DNA from: JALCSJ01 sp036788835
GTDB lineage: Bacteria; Bacillota; Negativicutes; Acidaminococcales; Acidaminococcaceae
Reading direction: 5' to 3'
Length of the DNA: 5,767 bases
Assembly: GCA_036788835.1 (NCBI GenBank)
Contig: DAIQMR010000057.1
Coordinates: 1 to 5,767 of the forward strand
Within the stretch, counting starts at the first letter, position 1. Every line of letters begins with the position of its first letter. The notes beneath the pieces are model-generated. The model saw only the letters and a list, made by a program, of their open reading frames with translations. It was not told where the DNA came from and made no database searches. The position numbers and the translations under genes are program-made. Below, one piece after another: positions 5,683-5,767 of this stretch.

Positions 5683-5766
5683 CATCTTGGCTACCTTTGC
5701 CACGATTTCTTTGTCGGCCTCTACCCAGTCTAATTGCTCTATCTCCTGGGGGCGCACCCACTTGAT
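5629..5766 (-). CDS. Probable Nudix (MutT-like) hydrolase, C-terminal fragment
   Basis: A - strand frame enters from the right edge and stops with TAA at 5629-5631; 45 residues are visible. It begins IKWVRPQEIEQLDWVEADKEIVAKV, which closely follows the C-terminal pattern of MutT/8-oxo-dGTP diphosphatase-like Nudix proteins (I.WV.P.EL..LDWL.AD..IV..L). The Nudix box itself would lie outside the window, so the reaction (nucleoside triphosphate clean-up) is inferred. After that pattern the protein continues for about 20 residues (AKMLFFLAVAFCDYANNFYR), a tail that is mostly antisense to the end of the repressor gene and is unlike the usual family C-terminus. The two genes converge with 54 bases of overlap and no terminator between them. 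Confidence 0.65.
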   Translation of the reverse strand: MKWVRPQEIEQLDWVEADKEIVAKVAKMLFFLAVAFCDYANNFYR

Positions 5767-5767
5767 G

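Overview
The window looks like a chromosomal segment from a low-to-medium GC, Firmicutes-type bacterium that has an outer membrane, that is a member of the Negativicutes (an Acidaminococcaceae/Phascolarctobacterium-like organism is my guess). The YitT-family membrane protein and the XRE/S24 repressor are Firmicutes-like. Between them lies a full-length autotransporter with a signal peptide, a repeat passenger, a charged linker and a C-terminal beta-barrel, which needs an outer membrane. The organism assignment is an inference; no marker gene is present.

Layout from left to right. (1) The 3' part of a LysR-type regulator on the + strand, cut by the window edge. (2) A convergent YitT-family membrane protein on the - strand, sharing a bidirectional terminator with the regulator. 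Its start is probably TTG rather than the upstream GTG. (3) A complex intergenic segment (about 1864-2194). It holds the yitT promoter, an IS200/IS605-like right-end hairpin, and what looks like the head of a tiny holin-like toxin transcription unit: promoter, a hairpin that partly covers the Shine-Dalgarno, an ATG and nine toxin-like codons. That unit is cut exactly at the predicted end of the insertion element. The strong terminator of the autotransporter gene follows. (4) An 854-residue autotransporter gene on the - strand. (5) A divergent intergenic region with two dyad symmetries and four GCTA-centred direct repeats. (6) An XRE-HTH/S24 (LexA/CI-like) repressor on the + strand, in which the Ala-Gly cleavage site and the catalytic lysine both appear to be lost. 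(7) The C-terminal end of a probable Nudix (MutT-like) hydrolase on the - strand. It runs antisense into the repressor gene and overlaps it by 54 bases.

How the parts may work together. The repressor lies divergent to the autotransporter, and the dyads and repeats sit between them. The simplest model is that a non-cleavable repressor controls its own gene and possibly surface expression of the autotransporter. LysR, YitT and Nudix look like ordinary neighbours. The two most unusual items are the toxin/insertion-element junction at 1971-2098 and the apparently inactivated S24 repressor with its operator-like array.
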